Below are positions 14,374 to 22,897 of a DNA stretch of 51,889 nt, piece after piece. How positions within the stretch are numbered: the first letter of the stretch is position 1; each line of letters begins with the position of its first letter. The notes under the pieces were generated by a model. The model was not told where the DNA came from. It did not search any database and saw only the letters and a list, made by a program, of their open reading frames with translations. This stretch comes from Micrococcus lacusdianchii. Its GTDB lineage: Bacteria > Actinomycetota > Actinomycetes > Actinomycetales > Micrococcaceae. Where the stretch lies: assembly GCF_023155805.1 (NCBI RefSeq), contig NZ_JAKNUW010000015.1:1-51889 (forward strand), written 5' to 3'. The position numbers and the translations under genes are program-made.

Positions 14374-14402
14374 AAATAACTGGCATTTTATATGCGAGAT
14401 TA
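14374..14402 (-). promoter_or_regulatory. Candidate NsrR operator overlapping the hmp -10
   Basis: In GC-rich surroundings this AT-rich patch forms an imperfect dyad centred on 14389, with GCAT (14383-14386) mirrored by ATGC (14392-14395) and further matched bases outside. Rrf2-type NO sensors bind AT-rich dyads of this kind near hmp genes. On the minus strand TATAAA/ATAAAAT within the dyad can be the -10, so binding would block transcription. The assignment to NsrR is inference from gene context. Confidence 0.6.
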
Positions 14403-14458
14403 CATCGGAGGGCGGACCACCGCCATAGGGCGCCGCCGCGGCGGCACTGCGCGCCGCG

Positions 14459-15787
14459 TCAGCCCCGGGACACCTCCGGCAGGCTCCAGGAGGTGACCAC
14501 CCCGGCCAGGCCCAGGAGGGCCAGGAACAGCACCGCCCACTGCGGGTCCACGGCAGCCAGGGCGGAGCTGATCCCGCCCACCACCAGGAGCACGACCCCG
14601 AGGGTCGTGTTGCCGGCGGCCACGTAGAGCGTGCGTCGGTCCCCCTCCGCCATGTCCTGCACGTAGGTCTTGCGCCCCACCCGCACGCCCGTGTGGATGA
14701 GCGCGATCAGAAAGTACGCGCCCACGAAGAGCGCCTCCGTGGCCGGGCTGGGCCCCATCGCCGCGGGCCCGCCGGCGAGCGCGATCACGCCCAGCAGGGT
14801 CAGCAGGACGAGGCTGGCCGCGAGCGCGGTGCCGGTCATGAGCAGGCGAGACGAGCGGTCGGCCAGGCGCCCGAACACCCGGCCGCCCAGCAGCGCGGCC
14901 AGGCCGGAGGCCAGGATGAACCCGCCCAGCCCGGACAGCCCCGACGTCCCGGCGGCCAGGGCGAGGGCCAGGATGAACGGCGGGCTCAGCGCGGAGACCA
15001 GCAGCAGCGAGCGGGCCGTGACGAACCGGCGGAACTGCGGGTCGTCCCGGAACGCGGAGGTGAGGCGGGCGGCCACGTCGGGGGCGCCGTCGTCGTCCGC
15101 GGTGGGGGCGGGCGGCTCGGGCTCGCGGACCCGGCCGTACACGAGGGCGGAGGCTGTCCACAGGGCGGCGCCCAGGCCCAGCAGGGCCGCCAGGACCCCC
15201 GTGCCCGGCGCGTCTCCGCCCAGCAGGCGGATCCCCAGGCCCAGCGTGAGCGCGACGACGCCGGCCACCATGGTGGACACGCCCGTGATCTGCCCGCGCT
15301 CGCCCTTGGGCACGGTGCGCCCCTGGACGTCCTTCGAGGCGATCGAGCACAGGCATCGCCCCAGCGCCGCCACGGCGAGCGCCGCCAGGATCACGACGCC
15401 GGCCGTCAGCCCGGTGCCGACCGCCGCGGTGAGGGCCATGGCCGCCACCGCCGCCGCCTGCACCCCCGCGCCGGCGGCGAAGACGTGCCGGCGTCCGCGC
15501 ACGCGCATCACGAGCGGGGTGAGGAACACCTGGGGGAGCAGGGATCCGGACTCGCGGATCGGCACGAGCAGGCCCGCCAGTCCCACTGGCACGCCGAGGG
15601 CGTGGAAGAGCCAGGTGAGCACCGTGGACGCGTTCACGGTCTGGTCCCCGGCCGACTGCAGCGCCTGCGCGGTGACCAGCCGGACGCCGTTGGCCGGCAG
15701 GTCGGTGCGCACCGTGGGGTCGAGGGCGGACTCGGCGTCGGCGTCGCGCCGGACCAGGCGGGAGTACAGGCGCTCCGCGGCGGTCAT
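14459..15787 (-). CDS. Major facilitator superfamily transporter
   Basis: 442-aa integral membrane protein. It has about ten to twelve hydrophobic segments, an N-terminal cytoplasmic extension of about 35 residues, and a central hydrophilic loop (REPEPPAPTADDDG, near residue 225) separating two halves, as in the MFS fold. The substrate cannot be told from sequence. Its ATG overlaps the TGA of the Rrf2 regulator gene (ATGA), so it is translationally coupled to a likely NO sensor. A role in nitrosative stress or nitrite/nitrate traffic is possible but unproven. Confidence 0.78.
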   Translation of the reverse strand: MTAAERLYSRLVRRDADAESALDPTVRTDLPANGVRLVTAQALQSAGDQTVNASTVLTWLFHALGVPVGLAGLLVPIRESGSLLPQVFLTPLVMRVRGRRHVFAAGAGVQAAAVAAMALTAAVGTGLTAGVVILAALAVAALGRCLCSIASKDVQGRTVPKGERGQITGVSTMVAGVVALTLGLGIRLLGGDAPGTGVLAALLGLGAALWTASALVYGRVREPEPPAPTADDDGAPDVAARLTSAFRDDPQFRRFVTARSLLLVSALSPPFILALALAAGTSGLSGLGGFILASGLAALLGGRVFGRLADRSSRLLMTGTALAASLVLLTLLGVIALAGGPAAMGPSPATEALFVGAYFLIALIHTGVRVGRKTYVQDMAEGDRRTLYVAAGNTTLGVVLLVVGGISSALAAVDPQWAVLFLALLGLAGVVTSWSLPEVSRG

Positions 15788-16269
15788 GCGGGAATCGCGT
15801 CGGGTCGGTCCGCCGGGCTTCCGGGCGCGGGGCGGCCGACCGCCGGCAGGCCCAGGAACGTCTCGTTGTGGGCGGTGAGGTCCCGGACCCGATACTGGTC
15901 CAGCTCCGCGTAGAACGCGTCCCGGGCGCGGGCCAGGGCCAGGCGAAGCCCGCACCCGTCCCGCAGCGGGCAGGGGACCCCGCTCTCGAGGCCGGTGCAG
16001 TCCACCATCTCCGGGCGGGTGTTCAGCTCGTGCACCAGCCGGCCGATGCGCTGGTCCAGGCCGGCCTCCGTGATGACGGCGCCGCCCGTGCGCCCCCGGG
16101 CGACGTCCACGAGCCCGTGACGGCGCAGCTCGCCCACGGCCTTGACCACGTGGTTGTAGGGCACGGCGATCCGGTCCGCGATCTGCTGCGTGGTGAGCTT
16201 GGTGCCCGCGTCCCGACCCAGGGTCATCAGGACCCGGAGGCAGACGTCGGTGAACGCGTTGAGCTTCAT
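15784..16269 (-). CDS. nsrR: Rrf2-family Fe-S regulator, NsrR-like nitric oxide sensor
   Basis: 161-aa winged-helix repressor. The Rrf2 N-terminus MKLNAFTDVCLRVLMTL is followed by the HTH (LTTQQIADRIAVPYNHVVKAV) and the wing GRTGG. Three cysteines, Cys91, Cys100 and Cys106, fit an Fe-S cluster site, although the first gap is longer than in E. coli NsrR. NO damage to the cluster would release DNA. Context supports NsrR over IscR/RsrR: hmp lies downstream with a suitable dyad. GACAAT (16276-16281, minus strand) is 6 nt before ATG, so the mRNA may be leaderless. Confidence 0.85.
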   Translation of the reverse strand: MKLNAFTDVCLRVLMTLGRDAGTKLTTQQIADRIAVPYNHVVKAVGELRRHGLVDVARGRTGGAVITEAGLDQRIGRLVHELNTRPEMVDCTGLESGVPCPLRDGCGLRLALARARDAFYAELDQYRVRDLTAHNETFLGLPAVGRPAPGSPADRPDAIPA

Positions 16270-16435
16270 GGGCCCATTGTCCCACCCGCCCCTACGACAT
16301 TTCCCGGTCGCGCGGGGCGCGGTGCGGCGCACCAGGTCGGACGGCTCCTGCACAGGCCCTCCGAGGTGCGCGCGTCGTCCCCTGCGGACGGCCGGGCCCG
16401 GTACCGCGTCCGCCCCCGCTGGCAGACTGGCCGAC

Positions 16436-18619
16436 ATGAGCACCCCCCAGGCCTCCACCGCCCCGAGCCCCTCGCCCGCCGTCGAGGACCCGGCCCTGCA
16501 CGCCGAGGCGCTGAAGGTCCTGCGGGACCTCGTGGGCCGCCCGGACGTCGAGTTCAAGGAGGGCCAGTACGAGGCAGTGGAGGCGCTCGTGGCCCACCGG
16601 CGCCGCGCGCTCGTGGTCCAGCGCACCGGCTGGGGCAAGTCCGCGGTGTACTTCGTGGCCTCCCTGCTGCTGCGGGCCCGGGGCGCCGGGCCCACGCTGA
16701 TCGTCTCCCCGCTGCTGGCGCTGATGCGGGACCAGGTGGCCGCGGCCGCCCGCGCCGGCGTGCGGGCCGTGTCCGTGAGCTCGGCCAACGCCACCGAATG
16801 GGAGGACGTGCGCCGCGCCCTGGCCGCGGACGAGGTGGACGTGCTGCTGATCTCTCCCGAGCGCCTGACCAACCCCCGCTTCCGGGACGAGCAGCTCCCG
16901 GACCTCGTCTCCCGCATGGGCCTGCTGGTGGTGGACGAGGCGCACTGCATCTCCGACTGGGGGCACGACTTCCGGCCGGACTACCGGCGGATCCGGGACC
17001 TGATCGGGCAGCTGCCCTCCTCCGGCCCGCGGGCCGTGCCGGTGCTGGCGACCACCGCCACCGCCAACGGCCGCGTGGTGCAGGACGTCGTGGAGCAGCT
17101 GGACGTCGAGTCCCGGCAGGAGGTGTTCGTCCTGCGCGGTCCTCTGGCGCGCGCGTCCCTCCGCCTGGGCGTGCTGCGCCTGCCCAGCCCCGCCGCGCGG
17201 CTGGCGTGGCTGCTGCAGCACCTCCAGGAGCTGCCGGGCTCGGGGATCGTCTACGCGCTCACCGTCTCCGCGGCGGAGGACACCGCCCGGGCGCTTCGGG
17301 ACGCCGGCGTTGAGGTGGTGGCCTACACGGGCCGGACGGACCCGGAGCAGCGGGAGAGGATCGAGGAGGACCTCAAGGCCAACCGGGTCAAGGCGGTGGT
17401 GGCCACCTCGGCCCTGGGCATGGGGTTCGACAAGCCGGACCTGACCTTCGTGGTGCACCTGGGCGCCCCGAGCTCGCCGGTGGCGTACTACCAGCAGGTC
17501 GGCCGCGCCGGCCGCGGCACGGACCACGCGGACGTCCTGCTGCTGCCGGGCCAGGAGGACCGGGCCATCTGGGAGTACTTCGCCACCGCCTCCATGCCGG
17601 ACGAGGCCCAGGCCCGCGCCGTGCTGGATGCGCTCCAGCAGTCCGGCGGGGCGATGTCCGTGGCGGCCCTCGAGCCGGTGGTGTCCGTCAAGCGCACCGT
17701 CCTCGAGCTGCTGCTCAAGGTCCTCGCCGTGGACGGTGCCGTGGAGCGCGTGGGCGGCGGATGGCGCGCCACAGGGCGTGACTGGACCTACGACGCCGAA
17801 CGCTACGCCCGCGTGGCCGAGGCCCGCCGCGCGGAGGAACGGCTCATGCTGGACTACCAGACCACGCAGACGTGCCGCATGGAATTCCTGGCCCGCACGC
17901 TGGACGACCCCACCGCCGCCCCGTGCGGGCGCTGCGACGTGTGCGCGGGCCCCTGGTTCCCCACGGGCTGGGACGGGGCCGCGCGGGAGCGCGCGGACCA
18001 GGCGCTGCGGCGCACGGGCGTGCCGATCGAGCCGCGGCGCATGTGGCCCTCGAACATGGACCGCCTCGGCGTGCCGGTGAAGGGCCGCATCGCCGAGGGG
18101 GAGCAGGCGGAGGAGGGACGGGCCCTGGCGCGTCTCACCGACCTCGGCTGGGGCTCCCGCCTGCGGGAGCTGCTCGCCGCAGAGGACGCCCCCCTGCCCG
18201 AGGAGGTGCTGCAGGGGGCCGTGGCCGTGCTCGCCGCGTGGGGGTGGCAGGCCCGTCCCATCGCCGTCGTAGCCATGCCCTCCCGGGGACGGCCGCAGCT
18301 GGTGGACTCGTTCGCCCGCGGAATCGCACGGCTGGGACGGCTGCCGTTCCTCGGTGCGCTGGAGACGGTCGGCGGCGGACCCACGGCGGGACCCGGCGGC
18401 AACAGCGCCTACCGGCTGGCCTCGGTCCACGGCCGGTTCGCGGTGCCCGAGGCCATGGAGCACATGCTCCGCACCGCGCCCGAGGCCGGGCAGCACGGCC
18501 CGGTGCTCCTGGTGGACGACCTCGTGGACTCACGGTGGTCCCTGGCCGAGGCCGCCCGCGTCCTGCGCGGAGCCGGAGCGCAGGGCGTCCTGCCGTTCGT
18601 CCTCGCCCAGAACGGCTGA
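16436..18619 (+). CDS. RecQ-family DNA helicase fused to a ComFC-like phosphoribosyltransferase domain
   Basis: 727 aa. The helicase core has a Q-motif-like FKEGQYEAVEA (40-50), Walker A TGWGKS (64-69), DEAH at 167-170 followed by the RecQ-type CISDWGHDFRPDY, and the motif VI QQVGRAGRG. A RecQ zinc-binding module has four cysteines (CRMEF ... CGRCDVC). No HRDC domain is seen. The last ~130 residues resemble the ComF/ComFC phosphoribosyltransferase fold: AVVAMPSRGRPQLVDSFARG and the PRPP-type loop VLLVDDLVDSRWS (690-702), which lies where VLLVDDVVTTG-like motifs normally sit. CAGACT (16423-16428) is 7 nt before ATG, suggesting a leaderless message. Helicase call certain; the PRTase part is by motif only. 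Confidence 0.9.
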   Translation: MSTPQASTAPSPSPAVEDPALHAEALKVLRDLVGRPDVEFKEGQYEAVEALVAHRRRALVVQRTGWGKSAVYFVASLLLRARGAGPTLIVSPLLALMRDQVAAAARAGVRAVSVSSANATEWEDVRRALAADEVDVLLISPERLTNPRFRDEQLPDLVSRMGLLVVDEAHCISDWGHDFRPDYRRIRDLIGQLPSSGPRAVPVLATTATANGRVVQDVVEQLDVESRQEVFVLRGPLARASLRLGVLRLPSPAARLAWLLQHLQELPGSGIVYALTVSAAEDTARALRDAGVEVVAYTGRTDPEQRERIEEDLKANRVKAVVATSALGMGFDKPDLTFVVHLGAPSSPVAYYQQVGRAGRGTDHADVLLLPGQEDRAIWEYFATASMPDEAQARAVLDALQQSGGAMSVAALEPVVSVKRTVLELLLKVLAVDGAVERVGGGWRATGRDWTYDAERYARVAEARRAEERLMLDYQTTQTCRMEFLARTLDDPTAAPCGRCDVCAGPWFPTGWDGAARERADQALRRTGVPIEPRRMWPSNMDRLGVPVKGRIAEGEQAEEGRALARLTDLGWGSRLRELLAAEDAPLPEEVLQGAVAVLAAWGWQARPIAVVAMPSRGRPQLVDSFARGIARLGRLPFLGALETVGGGPTAGPGGNSAYRLASVHGRFAVPEAMEHMLRTAPEAGQHGPVLLVDDLVDSRWSLAEAARVLRGAGAQGVLPFVLAQNG

Positions 18620-18632
18620 GCCGCGCGGCGAG

Positions 18633-20111
18633 TCAGCGCTCGGCGCGCACGATCGCCAGCACGGCGTCCCGGATCGCCGCCATGGTCTCCGGCGTGCGGG
18701 CCTCACCGTTGTAGCGCAGGAAGGGCTCCGTGTTGGACGGGCGCAGGTTGAACCACCAGGAGCCGTCCGCGGCGGCCACCGTGGTGCCGTCCATGCGCTG
18801 CACCGTGGTGGCCACCCCGGCGAAGTCCTCGTGGGCGGCGGAGGCCGCGCCGGTCCCGCCTGCGGCCGCCTCAGGGGCGAACTGGGACAGCACGGCCGCG
18901 ACCGCCGCGTCCTTGTCCGCCACCTGCGAGTTGATCTCCCCGGAGGCGAAGTACGGCTCGTACTCCTCCGCGAGCTCGCTGAGCGGCTGCTCCTGCTCGC
19001 CGAGGGCGGCCAGCACGTGCATGGCCGCGAGCATGCCGGTGTCGGCGTTGAAGAAGTCACGGAAGTAGTAGTGCGCGGAGTGCTCGCCGCCGAACACGGC
19101 GCCCTCCTCGGCCATGACGGCCTTGATGAAGGAGTGGCCCACGCGGGTCTCCACGGCGCGTCCGCCGTCGGCGGCCACCAGCTCGGGCACGGCCCGGGAG
19201 GTGATCAGGTTGTGGATGACCACGGGGACGTCGTCGCCGTCGGCCTTGGCGCGGGCGATCTCCCGGCGCGCCACGAGCGCGGTCACAGCGGACGGGGAGA
19301 CGGGTTCGCCGCGCTCGTCGATCACGAAGCAGCGGTCCGCGTCGCCGTCGAAGGCCAGGCCGATGTCCGCGCCGTGCTCCCGCACGGCCGCCTGGAGGTC
19401 CCGCAGGTTCTCGGACTCCAGCGGATTGGCCGGATGGTTGGGGAAGGTGCCGTCGAGCTCGAAGTACAGCGGCTCGATGGTCAGCGGCAGCGCCTCGAGG
19501 GCGGCGTCTCCGAGGACCGCGGGGGTGGTCTTGCCGGCCATGCCGTTGCCGGCGTCCACCACGACCTTCAGCAGCCGGATGCCGGAGAGGTCCACGAGGG
19601 ACCGCAGGTACTCGGCGTAGGCCGGCAGGATGTCCCGCTCCTCGACCGCGCCCGGCTCGCCCGCGGCGGGAATCTCCCCGGCGTCGAGGTAGGCCTGGGC
19701 GGCGTCGCGGATCTCGTAGAGGCCCGTGTCCGAGGACACGGGCACGGCACCGGCCTGGGCCATCTTCATGCCGTTGTACTCGGCGGGGTTGTGGGATGCG
19801 GTGAACACCACGCCGGCGGCGTCCTGCACGCCGGCGGCGTAGTAGAGCATGTCCGTGGAGATCAGGCCCAGGCGCAGCACGTCCGCACCCCGGCGGGTGG
19901 CGCCCTCGGCGAAGGCGGTCATGAACTCCGGGGAGGAGGGGCGCATGTCCCCGCCCACCAGCACCGTCTGTCCGGCGAGGCCGAGCACGTCCACGAACGC
20001 GGCGCCCACGGCGCGCACCGTCTCGGCGGTGATCGTCTCGCCGACGATCCCGCGGACGTCGTAGGCCTTGAAGGAGTCGTGCAGGTCGATGGCGCCGGGT
20101 GCAGTAGTCAC
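18633..20111 (-). CDS. manB: Phosphomannomutase/phosphoglucomutase
   Basis: Alpha-D-phosphohexomutase of 492 aa. It interconverts hexose 6- and 1-phosphates, feeding GDP-mannose for mannolipids and wall glycans. All four domain signatures are visible: the phosphoserine loop TASHNPAEYNGMK, the metal loop DGDADR, the sugar-binding GGEHSAHYYFRDF, and the phosphate-binding LRPSNTEPFLR near the C-terminus. The EHSAH motif suits PMM/PGM dual enzymes. The start is GTG with TATCAT (20119-20124, minus strand) 7 nt before it; the gene is divergent from the MFS gene, with both -10 boxes packed into about 25 bp. It converges on recQ with only 13 nt between the stops. Confidence 0.93.
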   Translation of the reverse strand: MTTAPGAIDLHDSFKAYDVRGIVGETITAETVRAVGAAFVDVLGLAGQTVLVGGDMRPSSPEFMTAFAEGATRRGADVLRLGLISTDMLYYAAGVQDAAGVVFTASHNPAEYNGMKMAQAGAVPVSSDTGLYEIRDAAQAYLDAGEIPAAGEPGAVEERDILPAYAEYLRSLVDLSGIRLLKVVVDAGNGMAGKTTPAVLGDAALEALPLTIEPLYFELDGTFPNHPANPLESENLRDLQAAVREHGADIGLAFDGDADRCFVIDERGEPVSPSAVTALVARREIARAKADGDDVPVVIHNLITSRAVPELVAADGGRAVETRVGHSFIKAVMAEEGAVFGGEHSAHYYFRDFFNADTGMLAAMHVLAALGEQEQPLSELAEEYEPYFASGEINSQVADKDAAVAAVLSQFAPEAAAGGTGAASAAHEDFAGVATTVQRMDGTTVAAADGSWWFNLRPSNTEPFLRYNGEARTPETMAAIRDAVLAIVRAER

Positions 20112-20148
20112 CCGGTCGATGATACCGACACCTCACTACAGTGGCCGT

Positions 20149-21357
20149 GTGACCGACGACCTGCCCGCTCCCGCCGAGCCGGGCTCGACCGCCTACCGGC
20201 GCCTGCTGGCGGGCCTGTTCCTCGCGGGCGTGGCCACGTTCGCCCAGCTGTACTCGCCCCAGGGCCTTCTGCCGCTCGTGAGCGCGGACCTGGGCGTCCC
20301 GGCGCACCGGGCGGCGCTGCTCGTGGCCGCCGCAACCCTCGGGCTCGCGGTGTCCGTGGTGCCGTGGTCGCTGGCCGGGGACCGCTGGGGCCGCCGTCCC
20401 GTGATGGCCGCCTCCCTGGTCACCGCCTCCGCCCTCGCGGTCGCCGGCGTGCTGATGCCCTCGCTCGAGCTGCTCCTCGGGATGCGTCTGCTGGAGGGGA
20501 TGGCCCACGGCGGCGTGGCCGGGCTCGCGGTGACCCTGCTGGCCGAGGAGGTGGCCCCGCGCGTCGTGCCCGCCGCCGCCGGGACGTACGTCGCCGGGAC
20601 CACGCTGGGCGGGCTCTCCGGTCGGCTGCTCGCCCTGCCCGTGGCCGAGGCAGCGGGCTGGCAGGCCGGCATGCTGGCCGTGACGGCCGTGGGCGTGGCG
20701 TGCACCCTCGGGTTCCTCCTGGTCACCCCCCGCGCGCGCCGCTTTCGGCCGGTGCGCGCGTCCGTGGCGCAGACCGCGCGGCGGGTCCGCGTCCACCTGG
20801 CCACGCCCGCGCTCGTGGCCCTCTATCTGCAGGGCGCCCTGCTGATGGGCGGGTTCGTGGCCCTCTACAACTACGTGGGCTACACGCTCCTGGCCCCACC
20901 CTTCTCCTGGCCGCCCACCGCCGCCGGGCTGGTCTTCCTGGCCTACCTCGCCGGGACCTGGTCCTCCCCGTGGGCCGGACGGCTGGCGATGCGCGTGGGC
21001 CGGCTGCGTGTCCTCGCGGGGTCCGCGGGGCTCATGGCGGCGGCCGTGGCCCTCACCCTCGTGCCCCATCCGGCGGTCCTGGTGCCCGCGCTCGTCGTGG
21101 CCACGGGGTCCTTCTTCGCGGCCCACGCGGTGGCCTCCGGCTGGGCGGGCACCGCCGCGACCACCGGCCGGGCCCAGTCCACGTCCCTCTACAACCTGGC
21201 CTACTACGCCGGCTCGAGCCTGTTCGGATGGCTCGGCGGCCTGGGCCACGAGGCATTCGGGTGGCCCGGCACCGTCCTCCTCGTCGTCGCGCTCGCGCTG
21301 ACAGCGCTCGCCGTCGCCGTCGCGGTGCTGCGAGGCCATCCCGAGGCCCGCCCCTGA
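20149..21357 (+). CDS. Major facilitator superfamily transporter (AraJ/YnfM-like)
   Basis: 402-aa, 12-segment membrane protein. The MFS loop 2-3 signature appears as AGDRWGRRPVMAASL, and QLYSPQGLLPLVSADLGV near the N-terminus is typical of the AraJ/YnfM drug or sugar efflux branch. The substrate is unknown. The GTG start is 6 nt after the -10 TACAGT (20137-20142), so the transcript is probably leaderless. It is divergent from manB and convergent with the deacetylase gene, with a shared terminator at 21361. Confidence 0.85.
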   Translation: MTDDLPAPAEPGSTAYRRLLAGLFLAGVATFAQLYSPQGLLPLVSADLGVPAHRAALLVAAATLGLAVSVVPWSLAGDRWGRRPVMAASLVTASALAVAGVLMPSLELLLGMRLLEGMAHGGVAGLAVTLLAEEVAPRVVPAAAGTYVAGTTLGGLSGRLLALPVAEAAGWQAGMLAVTAVGVACTLGFLLVTPRARRFRPVRASVAQTARRVRVHLATPALVALYLQGALLMGGFVALYNYVGYTLLAPPFSWPPTAAGLVFLAYLAGTWSSPWAGRLAMRVGRLRVLAGSAGLMAAAVALTLVPHPAVLVPALVVATGSFFAAHAVASGWAGTAATTGRAQSTSLYNLAYYAGSSLFGWLGGLGHEAFGWPGTVLLVVALALTALAVAVAVLRGHPEARP

Positions 21358-21360
21358 GGG

Positions 21361-21379
21361 GCGCGTCGTCACGACGCGC
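21361..21379. terminator. Short GC hairpin between convergent genes
   Basis: Perfect stem GCGCGTCG / CGACGCGC with a 3-nt loop in the 28 nt between the MFS stop and the deacetylase stop. It can act on both strands. Confidence 0.6.
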
Positions 21380-21385
21380 GGCCGG

Positions 21386-22666
21386 TCACCAGCCGAGCTC
21401 GGCGGCGTCCTCGCCGGTCGCGGACGCGCCGCGCTCCTGCCAGGCCGCGAGGACCGCGGGGTCCTGCAGCTCGAGCCAGTCGATCAGCTGCTGGTAGGTC
21501 ACGCAGTGGGTGTCCGCCTCGGCGCAGAACTCGCGCATGGACTGGGCCACGGCGGGGTTGAAGGCGTTGCCCGCCCAGGTGTTGAAGTGGTTGGGGAACA
21601 CGAGCGGGGCACGGTTGCCGTGGTACGCCGACTCGTACATGTACCGGTACGTGTCCAGCTGGAACTGCCGCAGCTCCGCCGTGTCGGCCTCCTCGCCCCC
21701 GTTGCCGGAGATCCAGAAGTTGTAGTCCATGGCCATCACCACGGGGGAGTCGTGGCCCCTGTCCGCGAGGGTGGGGGAGTAGACGATCGGCATCTCGAAC
21801 TCCCAGATGCCGTCGTCCTGGTAGGGCCAGGACACGCCGACGCTGCCGGTGCCGCGGGAGGTGTCGTACTCGATGCCGACCTCGTCGAACGCCGGGACGA
21901 GCTCCTTCCACGTGCCGTCCAGGCACGGCAGCCGGGTACCCTGGATCGCGGAGAGCGGCACCTCCATCTCCGGGAAGTCGTCGCCGTAGCCGTTGACCCC
22001 GCGGGGGTCCGCGAACATGTCCTGGAACTGGCCCAGCTCGTCCAGCCACTCCTCGGTGGACCACTTGTCCCCGCCGTAGTCGGCGGTGGCGCACAGGTGC
22101 CCGTTCATGTGGGTGCCGATCTCATGGCCCTGCGCGTAGGCCTCGTTGATGTTGGTGACGCGGGCCGCGATCTCGGCCTCGTCCCCGCCGAGCTCCTTGT
22201 TGACGTAGCCGGGCTTGTTGCCGGGCGCCTGGTAGTACTCCCGGTTCTCGTCGGCCAAGAGGTGGATGCCGGACTGGAACACGGTGAACTTCGCGTCCGC
22301 CTCCTCCGCGACGTCCTGGAAGTAGTCCCAGCGGTCGTTCTGGTAGCCGCCGTCGAAGGAGTAGAGGATGAACTGCGGGGGCTGCTCGTCCGCGGTGAAG
22401 GCGCGCATGGGCACCTCCTCCTGGGAGCGGGCCGTCAGGGGGACGTCGGACGACGGCGCCGCGGCCGCTGAGGAGGAGGGCGTGGCGGGGGCCGGGTCCG
22501 CGGTGGTGGGGGCCGACGTCGCGGACGCTGCGGGGGACGAGACCGCGGTGAGGCCGTCCTCCGCGGGCGCGGAGCAGGCGGTCAGCACCAGTGCGAGGCC
22601 GGTCGTCAGCGCGAGCCGGCGTCCGGTCCGGGAGGATCCGGGGGCGGGGCGTGCGAGGTGCGGCAT
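21386..22666 (-). CDS. Polysaccharide-deacetylase-like lipoprotein
   Basis: 426-aa exported lipoprotein: signal peptide with lipobox LVLTAC (Cys near residue 31), then a Ser/Ala/Thr/Pro-rich linker to about residue 75. The rest resembles a NodB-type deacetylase: a first-motif-like ILYSFDGGYQND and a metal motif GHEIGTHMNGH with the His-x3-His spacing. The first motif is SFDGG rather than TFDDG, so the catalytic base aspartate may be absent or supplied elsewhere. A likely role is trimming a cell-surface glycan. The start is ATG with GGAAGGA 6 nt upstream. The hydrophilic tail ends in DAAELGW. Confidence 0.7.
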   Translation of the reverse strand: MPHLARPAPGSSRTGRRLALTTGLALVLTACSAPAEDGLTAVSSPAASATSAPTTADPAPATPSSSAAAAPSSDVPLTARSQEEVPMRAFTADEQPPQFILYSFDGGYQNDRWDYFQDVAEEADAKFTVFQSGIHLLADENREYYQAPGNKPGYVNKELGGDEAEIAARVTNINEAYAQGHEIGTHMNGHLCATADYGGDKWSTEEWLDELGQFQDMFADPRGVNGYGDDFPEMEVPLSAIQGTRLPCLDGTWKELVPAFDEVGIEYDTSRGTGSVGVSWPYQDDGIWEFEMPIVYSPTLADRGHDSPVVMAMDYNFWISGNGGEEADTAELRQFQLDTYRYMYESAYHGNRAPLVFPNHFNTWAGNAFNPAVAQSMREFCAEADTHCVTYQQLIDWLELQDPAVLAAWQERGASATGEDAAELGW

Positions 22667-22897
22667 GGTGTCCTTCCGCCGTCAGGTCTGCGAGGTCTGC
22701 GGCTCGTGTGCGTCGTATCGAGGCGGTTCCGAGGAGGCCGACGTCCGTGGGGGCACGGCCGATCCGTCGGGACGGGTGGGCGCGGATCCCGGACGTGGTC
22801 CTCCGGCCCCCTCACTGTACGCGCACAGGATCGGGTCGGCCCGGTCGTGGTCGGTCGGGCCGGAGTGAGGCCTGCCACCCCGCCTAGACTCGGGTCC
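22667..22897. promoter_or_regulatory. Divergent intergenic region
   Basis: 231 nt between the deacetylase gene and the membrane-protein gene. It holds the TAGACT -10 of the right-hand gene at 22885-22890 and GTCGG-rich DNA before it. I see no other gene or clear operator. Confidence 0.4.

Noticed and set aside
16292-18496. 734-codon frame antisense to recQ
   Set aside because: Shadow of the RecQ gene; low-complexity His/Gly/Arg content and no recognisable domain.
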